Below the pieces are notes generated by a model, which was not told the DNA's origin, made no database searches, and was given only the letters and a program-made list of their open reading frames with translations. Shown one piece after another: positions 5,754-6,053 of a DNA stretch of 6,053 bases. A program made the position numbers and the translations under genes. Each line of letters starts with the position of its first letter. Position 1 is the stretch's first letter. The stretch lies in assembly GCA_001772665.1 (NCBI GenBank), contig MEVH01000026.1, forward strand, positions 14,241 to 20,293, written 5' to 3'. Origin of the DNA: a candidate division WWE3 bacterium RIFCSPLOWO2_01_FULL_39_13. Lineage in GTDB: Bacteria > Patescibacteriota > WWE3 > 2-01-FULL-39-13.

Positions 5754-5965
5754 CATTTATGACGGTACCACCTTGATTGTCCCGCCCGTGGCGGGCCTCT
5801 CATTTACAGCTTTAACGGGCTTGCCCGAAGAGTTCTACCACCCCAACAGTTTTATTGAGGATTCTTCTCTTAGCGTTCGCCCTAGGCGAATCGCAGGTGA
5901 TAACTGCTCAAACGCTGATATATCAAATAATAAGGGCTTGTGTGCAAACAGTCAAGCTACCGATT
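5707..5965 (-). promoter_or_regulatory. T-box riboswitch (tRNA-Ile sensor) upstream of ileS
   Basis: In transcript order: a Stem I region (about 5965-5889); a hairpin TTCGCC-TAG-GGCGAA (5890-5876); Stem II (AAGAG 5871-5867 with CTCTT 5832-5828, inner CCTC/GGGG, and an S-turn-like GGTAGAA); the CGGG-CAAG-CCCG hairpin with conserved CCGTTA (5818-5813); Stem III CCCGCC-ACG-GGCGGG (5795-5781); the T-box AAGGTGGTACCGTC (5774-5761); and the terminator. The antiterminator is CAAGG [TGGTACC] GTCA-TAAA-TGAC CCTTG (5775-5747), whose bulge pairs with the CCA end of uncharged tRNA. The best specifier is ATC (5901-5899), followed by A. It can be drawn in an internal loop between helices GGT/ACC and GACTG/CAGTT, or in the loop of a local GCAG/CTGC hairpin. 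ATC is an Ile codon, matching ileS. Downstream elements are certain in type; the Stem I fold is uncertain. Confidence 0.93.
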
Positions 5966-6021
5966 TAAATCACGTAAATTCCTCCTGAAAGCTATTCATT
6001 AAATCAAATTAAAATCCTCCT
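5965..6021 (-). repeat. Imperfect direct repeat: AGGAGG...TG-ATT-TAA, two copies
   Basis: On the minus strand, AGGAGGATTTTAATTTGATTTAA (6021-5999) and AGGAGGAATTTACGTGATTTAA (5986-5965) repeat with an offset of about 35 nt. Each has a strong SD 7-8 nt before a TTG or GTG, then ATT and TAA. They lie at the 5' end of the ileS leader. Whether they are functional is unknown. Confidence 0.5.
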
Positions 6022-6026
6022 AAGAA
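5998..6026 (-). promoter_or_regulatory. Weak candidate promoter for the ileS leader
   Basis: TTCTTA (6026-6021, 3/6), a 17-nt spacer, then TTTAAT (6003-5998, 5/6), with predicted start near G5992. The location suits a leader of roughly 300 nt, but the -35 is poor and the area is AT-rich, so chance matches are common. The true promoter could lie beyond the right edge. Confidence 0.25.
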
Positions 6027-6043
6027 TGTTCTGTATGAGGAGG
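6016..6043 (+). repeat. Inverted repeat that could mask the right-edge Shine-Dalgarno
   Basis: CCTCC (6016-6020) can pair with GGAGG (6039-6043), with further AAT/ATT pairing outside across a 2-nt bulge and an 18-nt loop. A second CCTCC at 5981-5985 could compete. In a plus-strand transcript this would occlude the SD of the off-window gene. Confidence 0.35.
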
Positions 6044-6047
6044 TGAT
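6038..6047 (+). promoter_or_regulatory. Perfect Shine-Dalgarno for a plus-strand gene starting beyond the window
   Basis: AGGAGGTGAT is a 10-nt exact complement of the conserved 16S rRNA 3' tail (GGAUCACCUCCU). It is followed by TTTTGT at the right edge, so a start codon would be expected within a few bases after 6053. It shows that this genome does use SD-led initiation for at least one gene, unlike lepB, rplU and rpmA in this window. Confidence 0.65.
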
Positions 6048-6053
6048 TTTTGT

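Noticed and set aside
5876..5890. TTCGCC-TAG-GGCGAA hairpin as a separate terminator
   Set aside because: No T-run follows; it fits inside the T-box leader between Stem I and Stem II.
5773..5988. Plus-strand 71-codon frame through the T-box leader
   Set aside because: It is the antisense of strongly conserved RNA structure and has no family resemblance or start signal.
6038..6047. Minus-strand ATCACCTCCT as the 3' end of a 16S rRNA gene
   Set aside because: Only the 10-nt anti-SD-like match exists; the preceding bases are not 16S, and the plus-strand reading as a Shine-Dalgarno is simpler.

Overview
The window looks like AT-rich bacterial housekeeping DNA, most likely from a Candidate Phyla Radiation (Patescibacteria) genome or a similarly reduced AT-rich bacterium. 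That placement is inferred from gene style: a eukaryal/archaeal-like (type 2) isoleucyl-tRNA synthetase, a short SPase I, an L21 with a Lys/Ser-rich tail, tight packing, and few Shine-Dalgarno (SD) sequences. No marker gene fixes the phylum. Genetic code appears standard: lepB ends in TGA and the reading frame beyond it only runs antisense to rpmA.

Layout, left to right. Minus strand 1-805 is the N-terminal 268 codons of a multi-pass polysaccharide flippase-type protein that runs off the left edge. It starts only 5 nt after the CCA end of tRNA-Val(CAC) (811-886, minus). A 71-nt divergent spacer carries two good promoter candidates whose -35 boxes overlap. The rightward one points to transcription starting on the GTG of lepB (958-1530, plus), the type I signal peptidase. 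lepB converges with rpmA (L27), which follows rplU (L21 with a C-terminal helix-hairpin-helix domain) on the minus strand.

Upstream of rplU, still on the minus strand, come tRNA-Ala(GGC), a 68-aa single-pass membrane protein and ileS, separated by 3 and 5 nt. The 362-nt stretch to the right of ileS is its leader: a transcriptional T-box riboswitch with a recognisable Stem II, CCGUUA element, Stem III, T-box motif, antiterminator and a 19-bp terminator. At the extreme right edge a perfect SD on the plus strand indicates a divergent gene beginning just outside the window.

Together the genes serve translation and envelope/secretion. Uncharged tRNA-Ile would bind the T-box and allow read-through into ileS, the small membrane protein and tRNA-Ala, possibly on into rplU-rpmA, which also have promoter candidates of their own. 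No insertion sequence, CRISPR array or defence system is visible. The most interesting points are the T-box on a type 2 IleRS in a probable CPR genome, leaderless-looking genes beside a perfect SD, L21 fused to HhH, an altered L27 N-terminus, and tRNAs used as close punctuation between ORFs.
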